NCBI GenBank assembly: GCA_948467735.1
Contig: CAOKFN010000090.1
Location: 1-5,959, forward strand
Length of the DNA stretch: 5,959 nucleotides
Direction: 5' to 3'
Origin: an uncultured bacterium
GTDB taxonomy: Bacteria > Bacillota > Clostridia > Lachnospirales > Lachnospiraceae
This document shows, piece by piece, positions 5,821 through 5,959 of the stretch. A program made the translations under genes and the position numbers. The first letter of the stretch is position 1; every line of letters begins with the position of its first letter. The notes beneath the pieces are model-generated. The model worked only from the letters and a program-made list of their open reading frames with translations. It did not search any database and was not told where the DNA came from.

Positions 5821-5884
5821 GCGCCCGGAAGGAAATTTCAGCTGTGTCCTGTACAGATGAAATTTTCTTCCTTAGTAAGGGCGC
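5821..5884. terminator. large compound inverted repeat, possible terminator after the VWA gene
   Basis: An outer stem GCGCCC (5821-5826) pairs with GGGCGC (5879-5884). Inside it GGAAG (5827-5831) pairs with CTTCC (5867-5871). After one G-T wobble AAATTTCA (5833-5840) pairs with TGAAATTT (5858-5865). After one G-A mismatch CTGT (5842-5845) pairs with ACAG (5853-5856) around a 7-nt loop. TTAGTAA (5872-5878) is an unpaired bulge on the 3' side. The position about 95 nt after the VWA stop fits transcription termination, but there is no clean U-tract after the stem. A repeat-element or structured-RNA role is equally possible. The hairpin itself is certain; its function is not. Confidence 0.4.
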
Positions 5885-5959
5885 TGTAGTGCAGAGACCG
5901 GAACAAGTTCCCGTAGGCGGGAACTGGAAAAAACAGTCTCGGAACGGAAGCGCCCGGAA
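5885..5959 (+). repeat. intergenic tandem repeat, copy 2 (cut by window end)
   Basis: This copy begins TGTAGTGC directly after the GGGCGC arm of copy 1 and carries a single AAGTTCCCG unit and the same 8-bp hairpin (5906-5925). It ends at the window edge with GCGCCCGGAA, the same ten bases that open the large inverted repeat in copy 1. The element very likely continues past the window with a second copy of that structure, and more copies may follow. Confidence 0.85.

Larger units (their letters stand above)
5721..5884 (+). repeat. intergenic tandem repeat, copy 1 (164 bp)
   Basis: The copy begins TGTAGTGC, which includes the VWA gene's TAG stop (5723-5725), and runs to the start of copy 2 at 5885. 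Bases 5776-5830 are identical to 5905-5959 over all 55 positions. The first 19 bases match copy 2 with one substitution and one indel. Copy 1 is longer because it carries two extra 18-bp units at 5740-5775. It contains the AGTTCCCG-TAGG-CGGGAACT hairpin and the large inverted repeat at 5821-5884. I see no coding frame in it. Confidence 0.85.

Overview
The window holds a compact three-gene cassette on the + strand, set among unusually repeat-rich intergenic DNA. The genes encode a MoxR-type AAA+ ATPase (693-1805), a DUF5682/YehM-like protein of about 800 residues (1766-4162) and a von Willebrand factor A (VWA) domain protein with an intact metal-binding (MIDAS) motif (4586-5725). Product types, order and lengths (370, 798 and 379 residues) match the uncharacterised yehL-yehM-yehP genes of Escherichia coli as I recall them. 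The purine-rich Shine-Dalgarno sites, the codon use (many AGG/AGA, GGG, GAG and ATA codons) and the moderately high GC content suggest a Clostridia-class Firmicute, perhaps Lachnospiraceae. That placement is an inference.

Layout. Positions 1 to about 61 (or 114) may be the tail of an upstream gene, but no frame is decisive. From there to 692 I see no credible gene; the stretch holds several hairpin-forming inverted repeats and a diverged direct duplication. The ATPase and DUF5682 genes overlap by 40 nt, so they are probably translationally coupled. A 423-nt spacer separates the DUF5682 and VWA genes. Most of it is a tandem array of six units of exactly 55 bp with a 165-bp higher-order pattern, ending just before the VWA gene's ribosome binding site. 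A second, unrelated tandem repeat begins at the VWA stop codon and runs off the window end. It contains an internal 18-bp triplication and an elaborate inverted repeat.

How the genes may work together. MoxR ATPases paired with VWA proteins (RavA-ViaA, CbbQ-CbbO, NorQ-NorD, magnesium chelatase I-D) act as chaperone-like remodelling machines: the AAA+ ring drives, and the VWA subunit is the metal-dependent adaptor to the target. The middle protein has two spaced His-containing motifs near its N-terminus plus an intervening Glu. These resemble the erythromycin esterase / TraB-PrgY / TIKI / ChaN hydrolase-like fold, so it may be an enzyme regulated or delivered by the ATPase-VWA pair. The substrate is unknown. 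A SWIM zinc-finger partner (YehQ type), often found with these genes, is not in the window.
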